Of a DNA stretch of 64,000 nt, positions 33,218 to 44,500 are shown piece by piece. The position numbers and the translations under genes were made by a program. The stretch spans positions 84,501 to 148,500 of the forward strand of contig CAUYUJ010003903.1 of the NCBI GenBank assembly GCA_963575745.1, in the 5' to 3' direction. Each line of letters opens with the position of its first letter. The first letter of the stretch is position 1. The stretch comes from Prorocentrum cordatum (lineage: Eukaryota; Sar; Dinophyceae; Prorocentrales; Prorocentraceae). The notes under the pieces were generated by a model that saw only the letters and a list, made by a program, of their open reading frames with translations, made no database searches and was not told where the DNA came from.

Positions 33218-33413
33218 TGTCACAACCGAAGAGTCGAACCTACAAGGTTTGCCGTAGGTAGAGGAAGGCAAGGGAGAGGGTAGCGATCCCTTCTCCCATG
33301 CGCCGCGGGCTGCGCCGCGGGCTGGCGGCGCTGTACCTGCTTCCAATACCTGCGCCGAGACGGCAGCAATATATATGGATATATAATCGTTGTATGAGCG
33401 GACTTCACACACA
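33218..33413 (-). repeat. 5' LTR (proposed)
   Basis: The minus strand starts TGTGTGTGAAGTCCGCTCA and ends GGTTGTGACA. A TATATATCCATATATATTG stretch could serve as the U3 TATA region. Relative to the 3' LTR it has a shorter TA tract, a duplicated GCCCGCGGCGCA unit and a shorter 3' end. Confidence 0.55.
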
Positions 33414-33519
33414 GAGGGGGTCCTGAGATCATCAAGTGGAGCTCAGCGCTCCCCCCCGCCACCTTGTCACTCGGGGCGCGCTCGTAGCTTCGGCAACTTG
33501 CTGCTCCTCATCGCCCTCA

Positions 33520-33995
33520 TCGTCGTCGTCCTCCTCACTCCTCCTCATCATCGCCATCAACATCATCATCATCATCATCATCACCAACAGCGGCAACAAC
33601 AGCAACGCCAACATCATACCTTTGGTTATTCCTCATGCTTTCCTCATTATCACTCCCCTCCTCATGCTGCTGCTCCGGCTCCTATCATCCCGCTTCTCCT
33701 GATCCTCCTCCTCCTCCTCCTTCCCACCCTCCTCATCATGATCCTCAACATCATACTCACAATCATAATCGTAATCATCAGCAACATCATCAACCTTACT
33801 GCCATCATCGTAACTATTACCATCACCATCATCACCATCATCACCACCATTAGCATCATCATCAACATCCTAACCATCACAATCACCATTATCACCACCA
33901 CCATCATCATATTCATCACCACCATCAACACCATCATCATCACCACCATCACCAACACCATCGTCATCATCATCACCATCACTATCATCATCATG

Positions 33996-34036
<41 letters not shown>

Positions 34037-34210
34037 GACCATCATCATCACTATCATTTATCATCACCATCATAGTCATCATCACCATCACCATCACCAT
34101 CGTCGTCATCATCATCATCATCACTATTACCATCACCATCACCAACATCACCATCACTACCACCATCACCATCACCAGCATCAGCATCAGCATCATCATC
34201 GTCATCGTCA
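33520..34210. repeat. (CTC)/(ATC)n compound array
   Basis: GTC/CTC units (33520-33550) pass into TCA/CAC/CAT units to about 34210, broken around 33640-33740 by CTC/CTG-rich sequence. Confidence 0.92.
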
Positions 34211-34520
34211 TCCGCCCCCCCCGCTTGCTCATTCTCATCCGCATGATACTGTCCCTGCTCATCCTCACAAGCCGAAGCGTTGTCCCTACGTTACTTGCCA
34301 TCCTCCTCATCCTGTTCCTGCTCTTCCCCCCCGACACTGCACTGCTTCTTGAGCCCCACGACATTGAAACACGCGCACCGCGGCAAGGTCTCGGAACAGC
34401 GGGCGTCGGCCACGGAGGCGCGGAGGCGCGGCAGCTTACTCCCCGACGCGGGTGGGGCCGCGCGCGCGGGCGTGCCCACCACCCATTTCGAGGGAGCAGG
34501 GAGGAGAACCAGAAGGAGTG
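34210..34520. other. Spacer, no gene recognised
   Basis: Non-repetitive GC-rich sequence with no recognisable motif in any frame. Confidence 0.4.
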
Positions 34521-34524
34521 AGAA

Positions 34525-34612
34525 GGAGGAGGAGGAGGAGGAGGAGGAGAAGGTCGAGCGTGCCCAAAGGGGAGGAGGAGGAGGAGGAGGAGGAGGAGGA
34601 GGAGGAGGAGCG
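34525..34612. repeat. (AGG)n microsatellite
   Basis: AGG units with AGA and CGT interruptions directly precede the 12-bp minisatellite. Confidence 0.95.
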
Positions 34613-34629
34613 ACAGCACCGACTCTACC

Positions 34630-36960
34630 ATCGGAGCCAGCAGCGACGTCAGCATCGACGCCGTACTGACTCCAGCATCAACGCCATCGATGACGACAGC
34701 ATCGACGCCAGCACTGAAGGCAGTCATGACTCTAGCCTCTAAGCCAGCATCGACGTCAACACCGACACCAGGACTGACCCCAGCATCGACGCCAGCACCA
34801 AAGTCAGCACTGACGCCAGCATCGGCACCAGCACCGAAGACAGTAGTGACCCCATTGTTACAGCCATGACCATGATCGAATCCAGCACACAAGCCTGCAT
34901 CGACGTCCGCACTGACGCCAGCATCGACACCACCATAGACGCCAACACCGACGCCATCATCGACGCCGGCATCGACGCGCGCATCGAGGACATTATCGAC
35001 TCCAGCACTGGAACCCGTGTCCACGTCAGCATCGACACCACCACCGACCCCAGCATCGAAACCAATACTCACCACAGCATCGACGCCTCCACCGACACCA
35101 GCGCCAGCAGCGAAAACGGCAGTGACGCTAGCACCGGAGCCAGCAGCTACATCATCACCAACCCCAGCATCGACTTCAATATCGACGCCAGCACCCACGC
35201 CAACATCGACCTCAGCATCGAGGCGACCAACGATGCTAATCGGCACCAGTACTGAAGACAGTAGTGACCCCAGTGCCGCAGCCAGCACCGACGTCAGCAA
35301 CACCGACCCTGTCATCGACCCAGCACCGACGCCAGCCGCAACCCCAGCATCAACGCCATCATCGAAGGCAACACCGACTCCAGCATCGGAGCCAGTATCT
35401 ACGTCATCAACAGCGCCAGTATCGACGCCAGAAACCACGCCAGCATCGAACCTTGCATTTACCCTCACGACAGCACCGAAAGCGGCCCTCCCGCGCGCAC
35501 GCCAAGAGACGCCACGACTGCGACAGCAGGAGGGCTTCGCCGACCACCCGCACGACGTCGTCCCCGACGTCCCCTCCGACGCCCTGTCGGAAGTCTTTTC
35601 CGACTCTCTCCCCGATGCCCCGTCCCGCGCTTCACCCGTCGCCCTACCGAAATCAGCACTCACACCAACAGCGGCGCCAACATCGACGCCAGCATCGGCA
35701 CCAGCACCGAAGACAGCAGCGACCCCAGCATTGCAGCCAGCACCGACGCCAGCACCGACACCAAGAGCGATCATTTCGGCAACCACGAGGGCTCGATAGC
35801 TTGCAGTACAAGGCTTTGAAGTAAGTGGCTGCACCGACGCGAGTACTGCCCCCAGCACCGAAGACAGCACTGACTCCGACACCGACGGCAGCATCTTCGT
35901 CATCACCAATGCCAGCATCTACGCCAGCTCCGACGCCAGCATTCCCGTCAGCATCGACTCCCGCATCGACGCTAGCATCGCAGACAGCAGTGACTCCAGC
36001 AGCGACGCCAGCACCGACGCCAACATCGACGCCCGCATCAAAGCGCGCACCGCGGACAGTATCGACTCCAACACCAGAGCCCGCATCCACGCCAACACCG
36101 ACACCGCCAGCGACCCCAGCAGCGACGATAGCATCGACGGCAGCATCGATGCCAGTTTCAACGTCAGCATCGAAACCAACACCGACGCCAGAATCGTCCA
36201 AAGAGCTGACCTCAGCACTGGCGTCAGTACCCGCACCAGCATCGAGGACAGCGTCGACCCATCATCGGTGCAAGCGCAGACGTCAGCACCGACACGAGCA
36301 CTGCCCCCAGCATCAGTGCCAGCAGTGACGCCAGAACTGACAACAGCATCGGAGACACCATCGACTACAGCATCGGCACCAGCAGCGACGCCAGCATCGA
36401 CACTGGCATCGACTCTAATACTGAAGCCTGCATCGACGCCAGCACCGACGTCAGCATCGACGCCAGCACCGACGCCAGCAACGGCACCAGCACCGAAGTC
36501 AGCACTGATCCGAATACCGCAGCCAGCACTAGCGTCAGCACCGACGCCAGGTCCGACCCCAGCATCGACCCGAATATCAGCGCCAGCAGCGAGGACGGCA
36601 GTGACTCCAGCACCAGAGCAAGCATCGACACAAACACCGAGGACAGCATCGACTCCAACAAAAGAACCTGTATTGACGTCAGTGCCTACGCCAGCATCGA
36701 CCCCAGCATCGATGCGACCAACGACCCCAGCATCGGAACAAACACTGATGACAGTAGCGACCCCAGTGTCACAGCCAGCACCCACGCCAGCATCGACACC
36801 AGTACCAACCATGGCACCGACCCCGGCACCGACGCCAGCACCAATCTCAACATCAATTCCATCATCGAAGATGGCACGGCCGCCTCCAGCACTGGGGCCA
36901 CCACCTACGCCACCTACATCGACTCCAGCATTGACGCCAGCATGGCCTCCGAACCTGGCA
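34630..36960. repeat. 12-bp minisatellite (GCCAGCATCGAC)n with higher-order structure
   Basis: About 2.3 kb consists almost entirely of degenerate GCCAGCATCGAC / GCCAGCACCGAC units. A longer phrase, close to ACCGAAGACAGCAGTGACCC, often followed by GCAGCCAGCACCGAC, recurs near 34835, 35245, 35703, 35853 and 36745, with diverged versions between. Because the unit is a multiple of three, both strands are open for long stretches (Thr/Pro/Ala/Ser on plus; Val/Asp/Ala/Gly on minus). A coding role cannot be excluded, but the ORFs are expected from the repeat alone. Confidence 0.8.
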
Positions 36961-37815
36961 CGACTGCTGGCCCCGAAGCTCCACGCCGACGGACGAGCAG
37001 CAGCACCCAGGGGCTGCGGACAGTAGCACCATGACGGAGCCCCGCTCCGCCCCCCCCACCAGACGCCCCAGCCAGCGACCGGCAGCAGCACCGCGACTCC
37101 GACCAGCAGCAGCGCCACGACTGCAGCCAGCAGCACCAGCACTGCCACGAGGTGAATGGCCTGGGCTGCCACCAGCAGCGCCGCAGCGTCTGACGCCCTG
37201 CCCACGCCCTCGCCCCCTGGTCAGCGCGGCTCTCGGCTTCCAGGGGCGAGGACGAGACCCAAGCGCCGAAACACAGGTAGCCTCGACGGCCTCAGCGGTG
37301 GCCCACGCGGCTGCGCGGCCTGCCCGGCAGCTGCCAGACCCCTGCCGCCCAACCCACCATCCCCGACTCCCAACGCCACCATACTTAGCACTCAGGTCAG
37401 GCCAACTTCCACATCGGCGCCTCCCTACACCTGCGCGCCCCCGACAGCTGGGACGACCACGCGTTCTCCTGCGGCCTCATCGTTGCCCCTCCAGGGAGGG
37501 GACTGGAGGCCCTGGGGGGGGGGAGTTGGACTCGCCGCGGCCTCCAGCTGCAGCAGCGCGCCCGGTGGGAGCGGCGGGGCCACCCCCATGGCCCCAACGC
37601 TCCCGGGGGCGCCGGCAGGGAGGGATGAGTTCGGAGTCGAGGTGCAATTCGGAAGAAGATCCACACCCCGCCGGCGGGCGCCCGCCCCGCCCGGCGCACC
37701 ACACGGTGCTGCCAGGGGAGGGGCCCACGGATTGATCACCACCCCCTGGCAGCGACCGCTGCTGGAGGGAGGGAGGCCACATTCGGTGAACTCTATGGCC
37801 ATCAGGAACCAGGAG
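36960..37815. other. GC-rich interval, no gene recognised
   Basis: CAGCAG/GCAGCACC runs (to about 37150) fade into GC-rich sequence open in several frames on both strands. No motif is recognised. Confidence 0.4.
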
Positions 37816-37817
37816 CC

Positions 37818-38265
37818 AGGAGGAGGAGGAGGAGGAGGAGGAGGAGGAGGAGGAGGAGGATGAGGAGGATGAGGAGGAGGAGGAGCCAGGAGCCAGGAGG
37901 AGAAGGAGGAGGAGCCAGGAGCCAGGAGCCAGGAGGAAAAGGAGGAGGAGGAGGAAGAGGAGGAGGAGGAGAAGGGAGGGAGGGGGGAGGGAGGGAGGGA
38001 GGGAGGAAGGGAGGGAGGGAGAGTGGATAGAGAGAGAGAGAGAGAGAGAAAGAGAGGGAGGGAGGGAGGGAGGGAGGGAGGATGAGGATGAGGATGAGGA
38101 TGAGGATGAGGATGAGGATGATGATTTTCCTCGACGTCAGGACCAACAGGAGGGAAGGGGAGGGAGGGAGAGAGGGAGGGGAGGGAAGGGGAGACAGGGA
38201 GGCAGGGAAAGAGAGAGAGGGAGGGAGGGAGGGAGGGAGGGAGGAAGGGCGCGAGGCAGAGCGCG
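37818..38265. repeat. (AGG)n, (GGGA)n, (GATGAG)n complex array
   Basis: Purine-strand repeats: AGG (37820-37880), AGGAGCC, GGGAGGGA (37975-38080), GAGGATGAG (38080-38122), then GGGAGGGA to about 38255. Confidence 0.95.
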
Positions 38266-38454
38266 AGGCCGGTGGAGGACGGTCCGCCTCCCGAGAGCGT
38301 GCCTGGGAGCTCCGTCCTCCGGCGGTGCCCTGCGGGGACCACGCCGAGGGGCCGCTGCGGGCGCGCGGCTCACCGCGCGGGCTGGGCGGCCTTGCGGCGC
38401 TCGGCGCGGAGGCGCCTCCATGCTGGGGGGCGGAGGGATCCTCTTCCTCATCCT

Positions 38455-38640
38455 TGATCCTCCCCCTCGTCCTCCTCCTCCGCCTCCTCCTCCCTCCTCT
38501 TCCTCCTCCCTCCTCCTCCTCCTCCACCTCCTCCCTCCACCTCCTCCTCTTCTTCCTGCTTCCCCCTCCTGCTCCTCCTCCTCCTCCTCCTGCTTCTCCT
38601 GCTCCCCCTCCTCCTCCTTTAACCCTTCCCCTCCTCCCCA
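38455..38640. repeat. (CTC)n microsatellite
   Basis: CTC units with interruptions. It faces the AGG arrays upstream, giving a purine-to-pyrimidine strand switch around 38.3-38.45 kb. Confidence 0.92.
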
Positions 38641-38824
38641 TCCCCCTCCTTCTCCCCCTATACACGTCTTCCGTCCGCATGCTTCCTCCCCGTAGACGTC
38701 CTGGTGGGGCGGGCTGGGCGTACCGCCCGAGGCTCCCTCCAGCTGATGGCCCTGAAGCTCGAAATTCCTTGCAGACACACGGATAGCGAGCATGTCGTTT
38801 TCAACATGTAGCTCTCTCCTCAAC

Positions 38825-38940
38825 GCCGCGCACACACACATAACACACACAACACACATAACACACAACACACAAACACACAAACACACACTGACACACA
38901 GACAATCAGGTACAACACACAACACATTCGCACACACATG

Positions 38941-38973
<33 letters not shown>

Positions 38974-39007
38974 GTATATATGTGTATATATATATATATA
39001 TATATAG
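38825..39007. repeat. (CA)n then (TA)n microsatellite
   Basis: ACACACAT-type units are followed by TATATATA. Confidence 0.95.
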
Positions 39008-39065
39008 ATACGCATTGTACTGAAACAAATCAGCAGTTACAGGGATTGAGGTAAGACCGCATTCA

Positions 39066-39650
39066 AAATGTGGCTATCGCCTCAGCGTCGCCCATCTCCG
39101 TGTCAAACGCTGCAACTGCTACATGTCTGATGGGCGGTATCCAGCTCTCGCCTGAGGCCATCGCCAAGCCTCAAACGGGTACAACCACCGCATGGGTGGA
39201 GAGCAAGCTTCCCCAGGCTGTGATCCGAAACTTCAACCATACGGATTCCAAAAGGGGGCTCACGCTTGACACGGACGTGAACTTCACATACTCCAGATTT
39301 CGTAATAAAGGGAGGGGGGTCTCATTTCGGGGGGGGGTCTCTTCCAGGCTATCTTGGAGGGCCTGGGGGGTCTGGGGACGATGTTTTGGAGGCTTCTCCC
39401 ACGGGGGAGGTCTGAAATGGCTTGTCTTGAAGGGTCCAGACCCCCTCCCTTTTATTATGAATTCTGGAGTACGTACGCACTGCCGCTTCCGATACATTCG
39501 AACGAACCTGGTACAGGGCGAATTGCACGCCCATGGGGCGCTCCTCGTCGTTCAAGGGAGAGCCCCCCCCCAACAAACGAATCACTAAAAACCTGTAGAG
39601 ACTGATAAGCTTAGGGGGGGTGGGGGCGCGTTGCAACATCATTGATGGAT
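39066..39650. other. Coding-like plus-strand frame, doubtful
   Basis: A plus-strand frame contains LMGGIQLSPEAIAKPQTGTT and AWVESKLPQAVIRNFNHTDS. It then becomes Gly/Arg/Trp-rich through G-tract sequence. A minus-strand frame is equally open. I do not recognise either. Confidence 0.2.
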
Positions 39651-39673
39651 CCTGGGGGTTTACTCTGGCCCGT

Positions 39674-39760
39674 TCTGCTCCTCCTCCTCCTCCTCCTCAT
39701 CATCATCATTATCATCTTCACCATCATCATCAGCATCCTCGTCTCTTCCCTCCTCCTTGG
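39674..39760. repeat. (CTC)n then (ATC)n microsatellite
   Basis: A short but clear example of the CTC-then-ATC arrangement seen elsewhere. Confidence 0.9.
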
Positions 39761-39800
39761 TTCGCGACCTCCTCGCCGTTGATTCCCAATTGAATCGGAA

Positions 39801-40037
39801 ATTATTCGCAATGGCTTCACAATCAAACCAAACACGTCCTAACGAATCAATGCCCCACTCGTTCACACTCGGTTCACACGGGGCAGCTCGGTACGACGGC
39901 AATGCGACAACACTGCTATTCGCAATGGCTACACAATCAAACCAAACACGTCCTAACGAATCAATGCCCCACTCGTCCGTTCACACTCGGTTCGCACGGG
40001 GCAACTCGGGTTGACGGCACCGCGACAACACCTCTCT
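39801..40037. repeat. 114-bp tandem duplication
   Basis: Two adjacent copies start TTCGCAATGGCT at 39805 and 39919. They share CAAACCAAACACGTCCTAAC and CACTCGGTTC with few differences. The unit is a multiple of three but shows no recognisable protein. Confidence 0.85.
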
Positions 40038-40660
40038 GCGACACCATGACGCCACCACACCACGACACCGCGAGACAAACAGAACCGCGACAATGCTGCG
40101 CCTTAAAACATCCGCTCATCAGGAGACTCAAAGCTGATTCACAATCTAGCCATGACTCGCTATGTACACAACTTTCATGTGGCTCGAACTGGTTTTCGAA
40201 ATCCTGTGAATTTCACCCACTGCTGGAAGATACACAATCACGCCACCACGAATTCAAACTGACTCCAAGATCGTTCCGCATGTTATGCACTCTGTAGCAT
40301 CGTGCAACGACGACGCCTTGACATCACGACATCCTGGGAGCCTTCGAACGTGAGGAGGGGTCTAAACAAACTAAACAAAAAACCAGATGAAAAACACCCA
40401 ACACAACAGGCAGGTCCAACAGAACCAACACATCAAGGCTCCGACACATAATCTCAGTGATCGGACGTCTGCGCCAGCATAAGTTCCGAAATCTTTGATT
40501 TTCGAAGTTGTTTTAGATCATTTTGTATTTGAAAGATATTTTTCATTTATGTATAGATGTATATAATGCTGCCACTTTGGCGGCACTGGGTGACTCCGCC
40601 CCCTGTCCCCTCCCTCTTCGATCGTTCCCCGTCCGCCTCTGCATGCTCTCTCCATCCACC
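40037..40660. other. AT-richer intergenic sequence, no gene recognised
   Basis: Lower GC than the surroundings, with CTAAACAAACTAAACAAAA near 40360. No coding or RNA signal seen. Confidence 0.45.
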
Positions 40661-40669
40661 CTCCCTGAA

Positions 40670-40760
40670 TGCAGTGCAATGCGATTGCGCTGCAACGTAA
40701 ATGCATCCCAATGCAATGCAGTGCGATTGCATTGCAATGCGATGCAAGGCACAACACACA
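40670..40760. repeat. GCAATGC-rich degenerate repeat
   Basis: Overlapping ATGCAATGCAGTGCGATTGC-like units. A similar sequence type occurs at 56.83-57.0 kb. Confidence 0.7.
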
Positions 40761-40829
40761 ACGCAGCATCCGTATGAGCAGACCTCCAAAAAGTGGTGGG
40801 CCAACGGATGGGCCCACCCATTCCCCTAC

Positions 40830-41285
<456 letters not shown>

Positions 41286-41514
41286 CACCACACCTCATTC
41301 CTCCCCCTTGTCCCTTTTGTCTGTCCTTTCCTCTGCCTTCTGCCCGTTGCATTGCTTAGGGGCTGGGTGCACCTGAGGAACGATCTGGCGTCGTCCCCGT
41401 CCACCTCCTCCTCCACCTCCTCCTCGTCGTCGGAATCGCCCTCTGCGTACGGGTCCACCGCCGCTGCCCACACCTGGGCCCGGAGAAGGGAGGAGCCCTA
41501 AGGAGAGCAAAAAC

Positions 41515-41715
41515 GGGGGAGGGCGAGAAGGAATGATGAGGACGAGGGGGTGGAGGAGGGGGAGGAAGACGATGAGGAAAAAGGGGGAGTAGGAAGAGGA
41601 GGAGGAGGAGGAGGAGGAGGAGGAGGAGGAGGAGGAGGAAGAGGAGGAGGAGGAGGAGGAAGGAGGAGGAAGGAGGAACAGGAGGAGGAGGAGGAGCAGG
41701 AGGAGGAGGAGCGAC
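41515..41715. repeat. (AGG)n microsatellite
   Basis: Purine array ending about 30 bases from the last coding base of LINE-C. On the minus strand it is a CCT tail just 3' of the element. Confidence 0.95.
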
Positions 41716-41742
41716 CGTACCTCCCTTCAGTCCAGCAGGCGT

Positions 41743-42156
41743 TTATGGCCTCATCGCATGCAATGCAGTAACCAGGGACTTCGTGCCTGTAGTGTAAAGA
41801 AGCGCGGCGCTGGGCGCGGCCTGCGTAATGATACGCAGTTTGTTATAGAAATGAAATGACAACGCTGTCCTGCGGACAGCTTCAGATATGGAGTGGTCTG
41901 GTTTGGCGTGCTGCTCAGTCGATCTGAGGCCTATGCGGACAAGGGGATCGGAGGAGAGGAGGGCACGAGGTAAGGCGAGGAAATGCAGGAAACGGGCACA
42001 GGTGAGGTAATGGCCAAGGCGATCTGGGCATGCATCGCATCCGACCAAGCAGGTCTTACGCGGCCCGAAGGGAAAGACTGGTTCACCGCGCTCCTGCCAG
42101 GGTCTCAAATACCGCCCAGCGAATCGCCAGGGCCTTGCAGGACAGGTGGCTGGCAA
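41743..42156 (-). pseudogene. LINE-C C-terminal Cys/His domain
   Basis: The frame contains RPWQERGEPVFPFG and then CLVGCDACPDRLGHYLTCAR, a C-x3-C-x2-C...HY-x2-C motif of the same type as in LINE-B. It is followed by a helical tail. The motif probably binds zinc and is characteristic of the 3' end of these elements. The frame ends about 30 bases from the AGG array. Confidence 0.65.
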
Positions 42157-42377
42157 GCTCGCGCCAGCGGTCGGACATATTCGGGGGCAGGTCGAGTTCG
42201 GGGAGCGCGGCGTGGAGACGGCGTGCTAGGGTCCCGGCGAACGTGTCAGGGTAGAGGGAAGCGTGGAGGACCGAGGAGAAGGAACGCTGGACCCTGGCAC
42301 GCCGTGGTTCGCGAGCTGCCGAGGCTTTTTCGTCTTCGGCAACTCCCTTAGCACTGAACCGCACAGGGCGAGGTACT

Positions 42378-42777
42378 TTATGAGGCGGCGTGCCGTCTGC
42401 TAGAGTGCGCCAGTACACAACGATACCGAGGATCTTCCAAAACACAGGGGAACACAGTAGCCCTGATGCGGGCCTGGCCCAGGGCCGCCAGGGAAAGTTC
42501 TGGATTGAGCTGGTCTTGAGCAGTGACCAGCGCACGGTACAATGGCTGCCAGTTCGGCAGCGCGGCAGTGGCCGAGCGCCACGTCGAAACCAGCGACAAG
42601 GTGACTAAGGCTGTGGGGCAGGACGATTGCGACCACGAGCGAGTGCCGAGGAGGTCGACGAGGCGCCAGGAGTTGGGTGGAGCTCTCAAGATCTTGTGGA
42701 GCGTACCGCAAACGTGGCGGAGAAAAGAGTCTGGGAAAGGGAAATACTGCGTGAGGTAAGGGGGCCTGTAGTGACAC
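42378..42777 (-). pseudogene. LINE-C RT thumb region, frameshifted
   Basis: Overlapping frames carry FPRLFSPPRLRYAPQDLESS and WRLVDLLGTRSWSQSS, then YRALVTAQDQLNPELSLAAL. They look like alternate pieces of the helical region between the palm and the C-terminal motif. Frame changes make exact boundaries uncertain. Confidence 0.45.
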
Positions 42778-43085
42778 AGGTGTTATACAATTTGATTGCT
42801 ACAACTGGTCCGGGGGCACCCGTAGCAAGTTGCACCGCACGGAGCCAGTCTTTATCGAAAGCTGCTTCCCATGGGATCTCTATAATTACTCCAGGGCCTA
42901 TGAGAACGCCTAGATAGCGGGCGTACTCAGCGATTTGTGCGTCGCTCCACTCAGGGGTGAGAAAGGCTAGAATGCGCTGGGTGAGAGACTGCACGGCTGG
43001 TGAGAAGCTGCCCGCAAGGGTGGGCACAATCACGGTCTTCTGGATCTGAAGCTCGAGTCCTGCTGGGGATGCAATGGCCCGAAAG
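42690..43085 (-). pseudogene. LINE-C RT, post-catalytic palm (motif D/E)
   Basis: The frame contains ASPAGLELQIQKTVIV (the Lys-containing strand after motif C) and EYARYLGVLIGPG, the YLGxxIG signature of dinoflagellate LINE RTs, then WLRAVQLATGAPGPVVAIKL. It begins just after a poly-C stretch on the minus strand (plus-strand G runs near 43084-43108), where the frame of the catalytic motif is lost. Confidence 0.7.
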
Positions 43086-43400
43086 GGGGGGGGAGGTGGG
43101 GGGGGTCCCCGGGCGAGCGAGGACGAGTCCCAAATCGTCAGCATAGGCTCCGAGCGTATTGGATCCAGGAAGAGTGCTTAAAATCTGGACAAGGTAACGG
43201 ATTGGAGCGTCGAAAGCCAGGGCCCAAATGGATCCCGAGAGGGGGCGACCCTGGTGGGCCCCAGAACCCATTTCAAACATGTATTGGAGGCGGCCGCCTA
43301 CTCGGGCCCAGGCGCCAGGGAAATGATATAACGCGTAAACCGCACTCAGACATCCTGGGGGGCACCATGCGCAACGGGTGCGGCAAATAAAAACTGCCAT
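43085..43400 (-). pseudogene. LINE-C RT motifs B and C
   Basis: The frame contains EMGSGAHQGRPLSGSIWAL (motif B, QGxPLS) and LGAYADDLGLVLA (motif C, the catalytic DD). The catalytic aspartates are intact. The frame differs from that of motif A upstream, so there is one frameshift near the T-rich GTTTTTATTTG stretch at about 43390. It is followed by the poly-C interruption. Confidence 0.75.
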
Positions 43401-44010
43401 CCCAAGGAAGGGAAGGCAGCCTTTATATCGAAGCTGACTAGGATAGGGAAGGCATCTAGGGCATCTGGGGAGTGACCAGCTCTACGGGCCTCAGGATCGA
43501 GTGTCAGAACAACCGGTCCAAAGTTTCGGCCCTCGACGAACCCCTGCTGCGCGTCTATGGTGCGATCCCGAACCGTGTCCGCCAGGCCCGCGTTCACAGC
43601 GTGCGCGATCAGCTTGGCGTCACAGTTCTTTAAAGAGAGGGGGCGCGTGGCTCCTGGGGCGCGGAAGACTGCATGGAGGTCCTGGGGCTCTGCGCCTTTC
43701 GGTAAGAATGCGAAGACCGAATCATTGCATTGGTGAGGGGCAAGTCCTTTCTCAAACATCTGCGTCATCAGGTCGCGAAGAATCTGAGGGGATCCTGGGG
43801 TTGTTGCCCATGCCGCGTAGGGAATTTGATCTGGGCCAGGGGCTGTATGTCTTACCTTGCGGAGGGCTCTCTGGAAGTCCTGAAGAGCAGGGGCCCGGAG
43901 GTCCGCGCAGTCGAACTTGGCGGAAGGGGGGGGGGGCTGATCCGAGTAGGTCTGGGCCGCCATGGGGCCCGCGACCTTGCTCGAGAAGGTGGGCTGCCAA
44001 CACTTCTGGA
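43400..44010 (-). pseudogene. LINE-C RT fingers and motif A
   Basis: The frame contains RKVRHTAPGPDQIPYAAWA (fingers motif), RPLSLKNCDAKLIAHAV (the PISL-like motif), QQGFVEGRNFG and LVSFDIKAAFPSLGWQFLF, motif A with the catalytic Asp. These are in the correct order and spacing for a LINE RT. The family assignment is firm; the protein is not intact because the frame ends shortly after motif A. Confidence 0.8.
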
Positions 44011-44036
44011 GGCCCCCGAGAATCCGTTCGGGCGTG

Positions 44037-44348
44037 CTAAGTGGTGGTGAGCGTGTCTTTTGGGGCCCCTCCCAGTGGTGTCCTAAGGCCCGAAGGAACG
44101 AGACGGCGTCTGGACGGGTTCCGCGCCTGGGCGCGCCTCGTGAGCTGCATGGCGGCCTTCGGGCTGCCGGCCTGGCCCAGCTGGGCCTCGGCGTTGGTCT
44201 GCTGGCGCTTTGTGGCGAGGGCAACTCGCCGATCGTAGTCTGCGGTAAGTGCGGTGTCCATGAGCATGATGAATTCCTCTCTGTCCGCAAGTTCAGGGCC
44301 GTCCACGGCGATGCGATGGTGGATGCGGCCGATCTCGGTCGTGGCCAT
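44037..44348 (-). pseudogene. LINE-C linker between endonuclease and RT
   Basis: A 103-residue frame (ELADREEFIMLMDTALTADY, later KAAMQLTRRAQARNPSRRR) is mainly helical and basic. It fits the linker that separates endonuclease and RT in related elements. It is not in the same frame as the RT that follows. Confidence 0.5.
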
Positions 44349-44500
44349 GAGTGGCGCCGCTGCGTCGGAATCCTTCCGCCAGATCGTTCTCGAGATTGCT
44401 CGTAGTGTGGTGGGCCTGCCGTGTTTCGCCGAACGACTGAGATCTTGAAGAGAGGCTCGCTGCTAAAGGTTGCCGGTAAGGCTGGCCGCTTCCTTAATGA

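Larger units (their letters stand above)
26430..33418 (-). mobile_element. LTR retrotransposon with gag and protease, lacking visible RT
   Basis: The two ends are related direct repeats (196 and 234 bp) with TG...CA termini, flanked by the 5-bp duplication GAGGG (plus strand, 26430-26434 and 33414-33418). On the minus strand, gag starts 27 bases inside the 5' LTR. A purine-rich tract directly precedes the 3' LTR. Gag and a Copia-type protease occupy 29.3-33.2 kb in one frame interrupted by five stop codons. The remaining 2.6 kb to the 3' LTR has no RT or integrase motif. No TGG-type primer-binding site is obvious. The LTRs differ in length and sequence, so the insertion is old. Confidence 0.55.

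Noticed and set aside
34346-34360. CTTGAGCC as an SL relict on minus
   Set aside because: An eight-base match only, expected by chance in this window.
33870-35918. 682-residue minus-strand frame
   Set aside because: Built from the 12-bp minisatellite and the TCA array. Stop-free repeats explain its length, and other frames are equally open.
35919-37205. 428-residue Val/Asp/Ala/Gly-rich minus-strand frame
   Set aside because: Minisatellite translation without independent evidence of coding.
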